From positions 1 through 18,220 of the forward strand of contig CAYPNT010000061.1 of the NCBI GenBank assembly GCA_964412235.1: a DNA stretch of 18,220 bases, given 5' to 3'. The position numbers and the translations under genes were made by a program. Shown piece after piece: positions 1 to 6,463 of this stretch. The notes below the pieces were generated by a model. It searched no databases, was not told where the DNA came from, and saw only the letters and a program-made list of their open reading frames with translations. Positions within the stretch are counted from its first letter, which is position 1; every line of letters begins with the position of its first letter. This DNA is from JAYZQT01 sp964412235. GTDB lineage: Bacteria; Pseudomonadota; Alphaproteobacteria; MPNO01; UBA830.

Positions 1-300
1 GTCTTCCTCTGATTGAATTGGTCCTCGTTGACCAAATAAGCAGCCAGCACTTCCTTGCATCGACAGAAATATAGCTTTTGGAGCCTTTGACGGTTGGAAT
101 ACAAAGTAGGTTTGGGTTCCATCTTCTGCGTAGGGCACCCTTCCGATATGTTCTGCGAGCTTTTCTTTAAGCTTTTCAACCTTGTCCGGTTTATCGGCCT
201 GGCTCCAACACAAAGCAGAACCGAACGGCTCGATCAAAAGGCAGCAGGTCAAGACTAGACCATATACTTTCGCCGGATAAAAAATATTGTAATTTTTCAT
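1..300 (-). CDS. Partial secreted protein, possibly alpha/beta-hydrolase-like (5' part only)
   Basis: An open frame of 100 codons with no stop runs from an ATG at 300 (minus strand) off the left edge, so only the N-terminal part of the protein is present. The first ~35 residues look like a Sec signal peptide: Lys near the start, a hydrophobic core (VYGLVLTCCLLI), then small residues before a polar charged stretch, so export to the periplasm or beyond is likely. After a Lys/Glu-rich segment, the stretch PSKAPKAIFLSMQGSAG resembles the first core strand and oxyanion-hole turn of alpha/beta hydrolases or PHB-depolymerase-like esterases, but the nucleophile region is missing. An AGGA lies about 9 nt before this ATG. 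Another in-frame ATG at 324 would add 8 residues but lacks a ribosome-binding site. The function is a weak inference; the frame and signal peptide are seen directly. Confidence 0.6.
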   Translation of the reverse strand, partial: MKNYNIFYPAKVYGLVLTCCLLIEPFGSALCWSQADKPDKVEKLKEKLAEHIGRVPYAEDGTQTYFVFQPSKAPKAIFLSMQGSAGCLFGQRGPIQSEED

Positions 301-426
301 ATTCTTATATCCTGGTGAACTCATGTGTTTTTTGAATAAGCTGCCTGTGTCTTGGTATCTAATCCACGTTATAAAAATGCAGAGACTACATGCATAACGA
401 CGGTGTTTTGTCGTTGGCCCCTTAAG

Positions 427-1242
427 TTATTTTTGAGGTTTCATTGCTGTCTTATATCGTTCGTAGTAGTCGTCGACCGCCTGTAAGCTTTCCGGGGACA
501 TTTCGTATTCTGGCCACGGGTCTTCTAGCCAATTGGCATCAGGGTCATTGCCGCGTATATGAATTGCAAGCGCGTCGCTGAATTGTACTTGGCGAACGTT
601 TGACGCTGCAAAGTGAATCGCATATCCGACACGGGGCCAATCTGCGTTGTTAGGTTCGGATGAGTGGATTGTTTTATTGTGGTGGATTGATATTTGACCC
701 GGTTTGAGTGGCATCTCTGTGGCGGAAGTTACATCGACGTCACGAATTGTTTGACCGCGAACGAGAAGGTTGTTTGAGTCATAAGTTTCGTCATGAGGGA
801 GAATGGAGGCCCCTTTATGCGAACCTGGTATAATCTTCATGCATCCTGATATACTGTTAGATTCTGTGAACGCTACCCACGCAGTGACCGACTCTGGAGG
901 TTCGAGACCATAATAGGTTGAATCTTGGTGCCACGAGATGAAGCGAGGATCGTGCGCTTTTTTTGTGAAAAATGAAGAGCCCCAGCAGACAATGTCAGGG
1001 CCGATTAGGTCTTCTACTATATCGGCTAGCTTTGGGTTTGTTATAAGATCCCATAACCATGGAAAGGGTAGGTGGGCTTTAATACGAAAACGTTCTTGCG
1101 CTTCGCCGCCTATAGAAGTTTCTAGCTCATTAAAACGCTGATAATAGCCAGCAGCTTCCGGTGTGCTTAGCAAATCAATCGGCCAAAGGGCCCCAGCGCG
1201 TTGCCATAGTTCTATCTGAGCGTCTGTTAGCACTTTGGGCAT
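427..1242 (-). CDS. Phytanoyl-CoA dioxygenase (PhyH) family Fe(II)/2-oxoglutarate oxygenase, copy A
   Basis: Probable cytoplasmic non-haem Fe(II)/2-oxoglutarate oxygenase that couples 2-oxoglutarate decarboxylation to oxidation of an organic substrate. The 271-residue protein keeps the facial triad: His105 and Asp107 in SWHQDSTYYGL, then distal His193 in TIHSSEPN. Arg204 sits 11 residues after the distal His, the spacing known for the 2-oxoglutarate anchor in human PhyH. The intact HxD argues against the SyrB2-like halogenases, which have a small residue in place of Asp. It is a clear paralogue of the next gene upstream (same start MPK, shared AHLPFPW, VEDLIGPDI, CWGSSFFTK and RGQTI blocks). 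A GAGGG lies 7 nt before the ATG. It is separated from the other PhyH gene by 128 bp, so it may be the last gene of the oxygenase operon or have its own promoter. The substrate cannot be read from the sequence. Confidence 0.92.
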   Translation of the reverse strand: MPKVLTDAQIELWQRAGALWPIDLLSTPEAAGYYQRFNELETSIGGEAQERFRIKAHLPFPWLWDLITNPKLADIVEDLIGPDIVCWGSSFFTKKAHDPRFISWHQDSTYYGLEPPESVTAWVAFTESNSISGCMKIIPGSHKGASILPHDETYDSNNLLVRGQTIRDVDVTSATEMPLKPGQISIHHNKTIHSSEPNNADWPRVGYAIHFAASNVRQVQFSDALAIHIRGNDPDANWLEDPWPEYEMSPESLQAVDDYYERYKTAMKPQK

Positions 1243-1370
1243 ATATATTCCCTCAAAATTCCGAATTTAAACCTTTGCCCGATGTTTGAAGCGATCATGC
1301 TAAAACCACTAAATAATTGATATAAAATGTAATAAAACGAATTTAGATAAGCAACGTCGTATCAAATCGT

Positions 1371-2180
1371 TCAAAATTTTCCCGCACCCGTAAGATACTC
1401 ACGATAGGTAGTATCAAGTGCTTGCAGGCATAGTGGATCAAAATCTTCCTTAGCTTCAGGGTCTATTCCCCAGTGTCCATATATATCTTGACCTCGAACC
1501 ACCGATGCCGTGGCATTCTTTAGTAATAGCTGTTTTACATGCGGTGCTATGTAGTGAATGGAAATTCCTACTCGGGGGTTATCCGAATTGTTAGCTCGGG
1601 AACCGTGCACCACTGATTCGTGGTGAATAGAAAATTCACCAGGTTCTAATACTACGTCGACAGCCTCTTTCTCTTTAACGTTAGAAATTGTCTGCCCCCG
1701 CATTAATAAATTATTTTTTTCCTGAGTTTCTTCGTGCTCAAATAAACCCTGTGTGTGAGAGCCTGGGATAAAACGCATGCAGCCTGTTTCCGGGTTGGAA
1801 GGACTAAAACAATACCATACACTTATCGTCGCACGCTCTGAGAGGCCATAATACGTTGAATCTTGGTGCCACGACACGAAACGAGGGTCACGAGCATCCT
1901 TCGTAAAAAACGAAGACCCCCAACAGAGAATGTCTGGTCCAATCAGGTCTTCCACTGCATCTAAAATATTTTTATTGCGGATTAAATTCCACATCCAGGG
2001 GAACGGCAAGTGTGCTTTGATTTTGAACCTCTTCTGAGGTTCTTCGCCAATATTATCCTGGAGAGCACAGTATTGATCAAAATTAAGTTGGGCTTCGCTT
2101 GGCGATACCGCGCGAATAGGAAAAACACATCCATCAAGGGCCCACGCGCTAATTTGTGTTTCTGTGAGAATTTTCGGCAT
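1371..2180 (-). CDS. Phytanoyl-CoA dioxygenase (PhyH) family Fe(II)/2-oxoglutarate oxygenase, copy B
   Basis: Second PhyH-type oxygenase, 269 residues. Iron ligands are His105, Asp107 (SWHQDSTYYGL) and His192 (VVHGSRANN); Arg203 is the expected 2-oxoglutarate-binding Arg. The N-terminal two thirds align without gaps with the neighbouring copy A. The regions around residues 113-160 and the C-terminus differ most, which suggests a different substrate rather than simple redundancy. The gene follows the third TauD-type gene with a gap of only 16 bp (which contains the palindrome TTAATTAA), so it is probably in the same transcript. No convincing Shine-Dalgarno precedes the ATG, so translation may be coupled to the upstream gene. 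Tandem duplication with copy A is the simplest origin. Confidence 0.92.
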   Translation of the reverse strand: MPKILTETQISAWALDGCVFPIRAVSPSEAQLNFDQYCALQDNIGEEPQKRFKIKAHLPFPWMWNLIRNKNILDAVEDLIGPDILCWGSSFFTKDARDPRFVSWHQDSTYYGLSERATISVWYCFSPSNPETGCMRFIPGSHTQGLFEHEETQEKNNLLMRGQTISNVKEKEAVDVVLEPGEFSIHHESVVHGSRANNSDNPRVGISIHYIAPHVKQLLLKNATASVVRGQDIYGHWGIDPEAKEDFDPLCLQALDTTYREYLTGAGKF

Positions 2181-2196
2181 GGTTTTACATGATTAA

Positions 2197-3042
2197 TTAA
2201 AAGGGTTTAGCTTCTCCGGTGACGGTTGTGCGTAGCAACAAGCGGCGTTCCGTTTCTGGAAAATCGGTGCGAGCATGCATGGAACAGCGGTTGTCCCACA
2301 AAATTAAATCGCCCACTTGCCATTCATGTTCATAAACGAATTCGGGATTTTCAGAATGGTCGAAAAGTTCTGTTAGAAAACGATCTGCTTTATCTTGGTC
2401 CATATCGACGATCCCCTCGGTCATAAGGCGATTGACGTATATCGCCTTTTTCCCAGTGTCATCGTGGGTGCGAAAAATAGGATGTACGGATTCGGCAAAC
2501 GCTGAGACGCCCATGTTGTCACCCTTCTGAGCGGATCCATAGTTGTAGTGATGGAAAGCTTTTTGCCCTTCCAGAGGAGAGCGCACGTCTTCGGACAGTG
2601 TCTCATAAGCTGCGTATCCGCTCGCAAACAGAGTGTTTCCCCCGTGTGATGGTATTTCTACTGCGTTCAACAGGGTTGCTTTATGCGGAATTTGTGCGTG
2701 CATCATATCATGGTGAAACATCATCTCACCATCGGGTAGTGCGCCGATCGGCTCTCCATCTTCACGAATATTTGAGATCAGCATTACACCATCCGGAAGT
2801 CTTTCGTATCCCTTGGGTTGAAACTCCTTGGGCCGCGCGAGCTCCCCGAGTTCTCCAAACCATTTTGTCACGTGAATTTGGCGTTCGGCATCGAGATTTT
2901 GGTTACGGAAAAGTAAGATAATGTTTTCTAACCAAACCTGGTTTATTCTATCGATAGTTTCCGGGCTTTGTTCCTGGGTTAAATCGATGTCTTGTACTTC
3001 TGCACCAATGTGGGGTGACAATTTCCTAATTTTTAGCGCCAT
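2197..3042 (-). CDS. TauD/TfdA family Fe(II)/2-oxoglutarate dioxygenase, third gene of the array
   Basis: Member of the TauD/TfdA family, which hydroxylates substrates such as taurine, phenoxyacetates or sulfate esters at the cost of 2-oxoglutarate and O2. The 281-residue protein has the iron triad His110-x-Asp112 (PDGEMMFHHD) and His256 (CSMHARTDF). Arg267 and Arg271 lie 11 and 15 residues after the distal His, matching Arg266 and Arg270 of E. coli TauD, which bind 2-oxoglutarate. I place the start at 3042 (MALKIRKL) because AAGGGAG lies 7 nt upstream and the N-terminus then aligns with the two sister proteins. A longer frame from 3093 would overlap the upstream gene by 34 bp and add an unconserved leader. 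The gap to the upstream gene is 17 bp and the next gene starts 16 bp after the stop, consistent with one operon. Substrate unknown. Confidence 0.93.
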   Translation of the reverse strand: MALKIRKLSPHIGAEVQDIDLTQEQSPETIDRINQVWLENIILLFRNQNLDAERQIHVTKWFGELGELARPKEFQPKGYERLPDGVMLISNIREDGEPIGALPDGEMMFHHDMMHAQIPHKATLLNAVEIPSHGGNTLFASGYAAYETLSEDVRSPLEGQKAFHHYNYGSAQKGDNMGVSAFAESVHPIFRTHDDTGKKAIYVNRLMTEGIVDMDQDKADRFLTELFDHSENPEFVYEHEWQVGDLILWDNRCSMHARTDFPETERRLLLRTTVTGEAKPF

Positions 3043-3049
3043 ATGTGCG

Positions 3050-3056
3050 CTCCCTT
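3050..3056 (-). promoter_or_regulatory. Shine-Dalgarno deciding the start of the third TauD-type gene
   Basis: On the minus strand AAGGGAG ends 7 nt before the ATG at 3042. This supports the shorter start over the in-frame ATG at 3093. Confidence 0.75.
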
Positions 3057-3059
3057 CTA

Positions 3060-3920
3060 CTATTCGTACAATGCCTCTCCCTTGATTGTGCAACGCCGTA
3101 ACATCCGGCGTTCACTAGCGGGAAAGTCTGTGCGAGCATGGCATGAACACCAGTTATCCCACATTATCAAGTCACCCACGCGCCATTCGTGCTCATATAT
3201 AATGTTTTTATTTTGACTAAATTTAAACAGCTCATCTAGCATTTTTCGGCTTTCGTCCTTGGTCCAGTCTTCAATCCGAGCAGTTATTAGGGGGTTTACG
3301 TAAAGGGCACGTCGTCCCGTTTTAGGGTGTGTAATTGCGATGGGCTGCGTCTCATGCCTGTACTTTGAAATATCGTCAGAGATATCCACCACCTCCCGCA
3401 TCGCAAAATCATAGATTTGGAGACCTCGTTGACCTTTAATCTGGTTTTTCGTGTCATCGCTCAGGGCATCGTAGGCGAGGTACATGTTAGCGAAAAGCGT
3501 ATTTCCGCCGATGGAAGGCAATTCCATTGCGTAAAGAAATGTCCCTCGGTGAGGTTCTCGTTCGTAGCACATGTCGTGATGAAACCACATTTCACCATCG
3601 GGAAGAGAACCAACATAGCGACCGTCCTTCTTCACATTTGAGACCAACATAACAGACGCATTGTAGTCGGGACCCTCGGGTCGACGTTCAGGTGGGCGAG
3701 AACGGGTCCCCATTCTGCCGAAATTCTTTACAAACGCGATCTGTTGGTCGCTATCTATATCCTGGTCTCTAAACAGTAAGACAATGTGTTCTTCCCAGGC
3801 TTCCTGAATTGCTGAGATGGTTTCAGGATTCAGTGGTTTGGAGAGGTTAACGTTTAAAATTTCCGCTCCCAAGGCGTTAGAAAGCCGCCGAACTTTAAGT
3901 GCTCCGTTTTCTCCAGTCAT
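3060..3920 (-). CDS. TauD/TfdA family Fe(II)/2-oxoglutarate dioxygenase, second gene of the array
   Basis: A 286-residue TauD/TfdA-type dioxygenase. Iron ligands are His114 and Asp116 (PDGEMWFHHD) and His261 (CSCHARTDF); Arg272 and Arg276 at +11 and +15 from the distal His are the expected 2-oxoglutarate contacts. Blocks shared with the two sister genes include the N-terminal strand (LSNALGAEI), LLFRDQD, MLVSN, and GGNTLFAN. It differs by Trp112 next to the first iron ligand, where the sisters have Met, and by Trp257 in place of Arg in the WDNRC block. Both changes lie near the active site and could alter substrate choice. Its ATG overlaps the stop of the upstream gene by 4 bp (ATGA), so it is translationally coupled. 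It probably hydroxylates a small acidic or aromatic compound; the exact substrate is not inferable. Confidence 0.93.
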   Translation of the reverse strand: MTGENGALKVRRLSNALGAEILNVNLSKPLNPETISAIQEAWEEHIVLLFRDQDIDSDQQIAFVKNFGRMGTRSRPPERRPEGPDYNASVMLVSNVKKDGRYVGSLPDGEMWFHHDMCYEREPHRGTFLYAMELPSIGGNTLFANMYLAYDALSDDTKNQIKGQRGLQIYDFAMREVVDISDDISKYRHETQPIAITHPKTGRRALYVNPLITARIEDWTKDESRKMLDELFKFSQNKNIIYEHEWRVGDLIMWDNWCSCHARTDFPASERRMLRRCTIKGEALYE

Positions 3921-4792
3921 TGCGCAACTGCTTCCGTTAGCCCCGGGGCGTGTCCCATCATAACCGGATATTCATCCTTGATCGTGAGGCGGCGCAATTT
4001 GCGGCGCTCTTTTGAGGAGAAGTCTGTGCGCGCGTGGATACTGCATCTGTTGTCCCAAGCTACGAGGTCACCGGGTTTCCATACGTGTTCGTATTGAAAT
4101 TCTTTTTGTGCTTGATGGTGAAATAGAAATTCAAGAATTTCGCGACTTTCCTTTTCCGGCAAACCTACAATCTCCTCGGTCATAAGTTCGCTGACATAGA
4201 GAGCACTTTTGCCCGTTACCGGGTGTTTCCGAAATACTGGCTGTGCCCAATGTCGACCCGCTTCCCTATCAAATCTTCCCGATTTCGTGACGGCGCCATA
4301 TTCGAATACGTGGATGGCTTTTCGTCCAAGCAATTTCTGCTTTACATGATCCGGTAGTGTTTCCGCTGCCAAGTAACAGTTTGCGAACAGCGTATTTCCG
4401 CCTGTTGAGGGAACTTCAATTGCGTATAGGGTCGTAGCTTTGTCAGGGTGTTCCCGGTATGGAGTATCCGAATGAAACATCATTTCCCCATCGGGGAGGG
4501 ACCCAATCGGTTTACCATTTTCCCGGATATTTGATACTAACATCACGTTGGGGCCGAGTTCCGGTGCTTCGTTACGTATTTCTTTAGGGCGAAAATGTTT
4601 TCCGACAGTACCAAAGTATTCTGCAAAACGAGTGTGGGCGGTGAGGTCTAGATCTTGATCTCTAAACAGCAGTACAAGGTGTCCCTGCCACGCGTCTGAG
4701 ATTTTTGATGCCGTCGTCGCGTCAAGGGGTTCAGATAGATCAACCCCTCGTATTTCAGCTCCGATTGCGTTCGAGAGTGGAATTATTTGCAT
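3917..4792 (-). CDS. TauD/TfdA family Fe(II)/2-oxoglutarate dioxygenase, first gene of the array
   Basis: First gene of the oxygenase operon, 291 residues. The iron triad is His107, Asp109 (PDGEMMFHSD) and His253 (CSIHARTDF); Arg264 and Arg268 are the 2-oxoglutarate Arg residues by spacing to E. coli TauD. Its C-terminus carries about 17 extra residues after the last shared block (from VMMGHAPG on) that the sisters lack. The start has a weak AAGAGAA before the ATG, and a sigma70-like promoter lies about 30-60 bp upstream. The gene is divergent from a marR-type regulator across a 148-bp region with two palindromes, so induction together with the efflux operon is plausible. Without a recognised substrate motif I cannot separate taurine-like, phenoxyacetate-like or other activities. 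Confidence 0.93.
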   Translation of the reverse strand: MQIIPLSNAIGAEIRGVDLSEPLDATTASKISDAWQGHLVLLFRDQDLDLTAHTRFAEYFGTVGKHFRPKEIRNEAPELGPNVMLVSNIRENGKPIGSLPDGEMMFHSDTPYREHPDKATTLYAIEVPSTGGNTLFANCYLAAETLPDHVKQKLLGRKAIHVFEYGAVTKSGRFDREAGRHWAQPVFRKHPVTGKSALYVSELMTEEIVGLPEKESREILEFLFHHQAQKEFQYEHVWKPGDLVAWDNRCSIHARTDFSSKERRKLRRLTIKDEYPVMMGHAPGLTEAVAQ

Positions 4793-4824
4793 TTGGTTCT
4801 CTTGAAAGAATATCTCTCATCGTA

Positions 4825-4854
4825 ATTATATACGAACGGTTATTTCTCTGTACA
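4825..4854 (-). promoter_or_regulatory. Candidate sigma70-like promoter for the oxygenase operon
   Basis: Read on the minus strand, TGTACA (4849-4854; 4 of 6 to the -35 consensus) and a perfect TATAAT (4825-4830) are separated by 18 bp. Transcription would begin near 4818, about 25 nt before the ATG at 4792. The palindromic operators lie just upstream of the -35 element. Confidence 0.55.
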
Positions 4855-4866
4855 TCTCTTGATTAG

Positions 4867-4898
4867 TAAGCTAGCTTATTATTAGCTAGCTAATAATA
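4867..4898. promoter_or_regulatory. Two adjacent palindromes, probable MarR/SlyA-type operators
   Basis: TAAGCTAGCTTA (4867-4878) is a perfect 12-bp palindrome. It is followed by a perfect 22-bp palindrome at 4877-4898 with core TTAGCTAGCTAA. The centres are 15 bp apart and the two sites share two bases. The core of the second site differs at one position from the known SlyA consensus TTAGCAAGCTAA. They lie between the divergent oxygenase and marR-type genes. Binding by the adjacent MarR-family protein, giving autoregulation and control of both operons, is inference. A clear -35/-10 pair for the marR direction was not found; TAATAT at 4894-4899 could be a -10 overlapped by the operator. Confidence 0.65.
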
Positions 4899-4940
4899 TA
4901 TATCTCAATTAGGGATAAAGGGACACCCTAAGAGTTGAAA

Positions 4941-5405
4941 ATGAACGAGAGACAAACTCAAATTGATCCTATTGGCTACTTGATTGGTGACGTATCACGG
5001 ATGATACGCACGGTATATGATCGACGTGTTGAACCCCTTGGGCTTACGCGTGCGCAATGGCGCGTTATGACACGTCTAAATCGTGCAGAAAGTTGTATTC
5101 AAACGGAACTTGCTACCGAACTGGAAATTGAAAAGCCCACACTCGGAAAACTTCTTGAACGACTAGAGGCTAAAGGTTGGGTTGAACGAAGGCCTGATCA
5201 AAAAGATGCTCGCTCGAAGCGTGTATTTTTAACCCCTGCGGCGCGTCCTGTATTGAACCAAATGTATGAACGTGCGACCGACGTCGTTGGCGGAATATTT
5301 GACGGTATTGAGGATAAAGATGCCGAACAGCTCCGTGCTTTGCTTGATCACATAAAGGGAAATTTAATACAAATGCTTGAAGATGACGGGCGGTTTGCCA
5401 CCTAG
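4941..5405 (+). CDS. MarR family transcriptional regulator
   Basis: A 154-residue winged-helix regulator of the MarR/SlyA family, which usually represses divergent or downstream genes as a dimer and is released by phenolic or other lipophilic ligands. The helix-turn-helix covers about residues 55-80 (TELATELEIEKPTLGKLLERLEAKG) and the wing follows with the family signature RRPDQKDARSKRVFLT, including the conserved Asp and Arg. N- and C-terminal helices would form the dimer interface. I chose the ATG at 4941; a TTG two codons earlier also opens the frame. It is followed after 2 bp by the membrane fusion gene, so it heads an emrRAB-like operon. The palindromes about 45-75 bp upstream are its likely operators. 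It probably also controls the divergent oxygenases, which would tie ligand sensing to both export and oxidation. Confidence 0.93.
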   Translation: MNERQTQIDPIGYLIGDVSRMIRTVYDRRVEPLGLTRAQWRVMTRLNRAESCIQTELATELEIEKPTLGKLLERLEAKGWVERRPDQKDARSKRVFLTPAARPVLNQMYERATDVVGGIFDGIEDKDAEQLRALLDHIKGNLIQMLEDDGRFAT

Positions 5406-5407
5406 AT

Positions 5408-6463
5408 ATGGCTAGAACTATTCTTCGATTTGTCTTGCTTTTTTTGGTCCCAATAGGTGCATTAGGGGTCGGCGCTCATTACTGGGTAAAGAGTGCACGA
5501 TATGTCACAACGGAAAATGCCTACATTAAAGCACATCATTTAGCAGTAAGTGCTGACATAAATGGCCGTGCCATCCGTGTTTTAGTTAAAGAAAATGATC
5601 AAGTACAAAAAGGTGACCTGCTCTTCGAACTTGACCCTGAGCAGTATAAAATTGACGTAGCAAAAGCCGAGGCCGAGCTAAACGGTATTATAAATAAATT
5701 AGAAGCGCTTCGTGCGGAATACAGGACTACAACAGCGCAACGCAAAGAAGCTAGACAGGAAATAAGGAACTACAAACGGGTTTTTGAAAGACTAAGAAAG
5801 CTTAAACAGAGGGGACATGCATCCGTTGCCAGGTATGACAAAGCGGCACACGACTTGGCACGTGCCCGCCAAGCAGTTGGAACAATAGATCAAAAAATCC
5901 AGCAAGTACTTGCAAAACTCGGCGGACGAGTGTCTACGCCGGCTGAAAAACATCCCACGTACATAGAGGCTTTATCCAGGAAACAGCAGGCTATACTGAA
6001 CTTGCGTCGAACAAACATTGTTGCGCCAGCGAGGGGGATTGTTGGGAAGGTAACGCTGCAAGAAGGTGAGTATGTGCATAAAGGTAAGGCGGTCATACCT
6101 ATTGTTAAGAGCGGCGAGATATGGATTGAGGCAAATCTTAAGGAAACCCAACTCACTTATATAGAGATCGGTCAAAATGCAACGGTGGTGGTTGACGCGT
6201 ATCCGAGTCAAGAATGGAATGGAAAAGTGGTGTCTATTAGTCCCTCTACGGGCGCTGAACTTTCTATTCTTCCCCCGCAGAACGCTAGTGGAAATTGGGT
6301 AAAAGTTGTGCAGCGTGTACCGGTACGACTCGAGTTTGATAATGCCGATAAGGAAAGCTTGTTAAGGGCGGGAATGACTGTGACGGTGTCCGTCGATACG
6401 AGGAGAGAGCAGTCACTTCTGGGTGTTATTGAGGCGGCAATAAAGGATCTCGTTGGTAAATGA
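5408..6463 (+). CDS. emrA: HlyD/EmrA-type membrane fusion protein of a multidrug efflux pump
   Basis: Periplasmic adaptor that links the inner-membrane pump to an outer-membrane channel. The 351-residue protein has one N-terminal membrane anchor (about residues 5-27), the first half of the lipoyl domain (about 42-80, ending GDLLFELDPEQY), a charged coiled-coil hairpin (about 82-190), the second lipoyl half (about 204-235, with TNIVAPARGIVGKV and EGEYVHKG), and a beta-barrel region (about 238-330). The TENAYI block after the anchor is typical of EmrA-like proteins. Its ATG lies 2 bp after the marR-type stop and it overlaps the pump gene by 4 bp (ATGA), indicating a tightly coupled operon. No TolC-like outer-membrane gene is in the window, so the channel is presumably encoded elsewhere. 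Confidence 0.93.
   Translation: MARTILRFVLLFLVPIGALGVGAHYWVKSARYVTTENAYIKAHHLAVSADINGRAIRVLVKENDQVQKGDLLFELDPEQYKIDVAKAEAELNGIINKLEALRAEYRTTTAQRKEARQEIRNYKRVFERLRKLKQRGHASVARYDKAAHDLARARQAVGTIDQKIQQVLAKLGGRVSTPAEKHPTYIEALSRKQQAILNLRRTNIVAPARGIVGKVTLQEGEYVHKGKAVIPIVKSGEIWIEANLKETQLTYIEIGQNATVVVDAYPSQEWNGKVVSISPSTGAELSILPPQNASGNWVKVVQRVPVRLEFDNADKESLLRAGMTVTVSVDTRREQSLLGVIEAAIKDLVGK

Noticed and set aside
396..415. AACGAC/GTCGTT hairpin after the PhyH copy A stop codon, as a terminator
   Set aside because: A 6-bp stem with an 8-nt loop and no T-run on the minus strand; too weak to call.
427..2180. The two PhyH-type genes as non-haem halogenases (SyrB2-like)
   Set aside because: Both keep Asp in HxD (WHQD); halogenases have Ala or Gly there to make room for halide.
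3043..3093. N-terminal extension of the third TauD-type protein (start at 3093)
   Set aside because: It would overlap the upstream gene, is not conserved in the sister proteins, and a strong SD serves the ATG at 3042.
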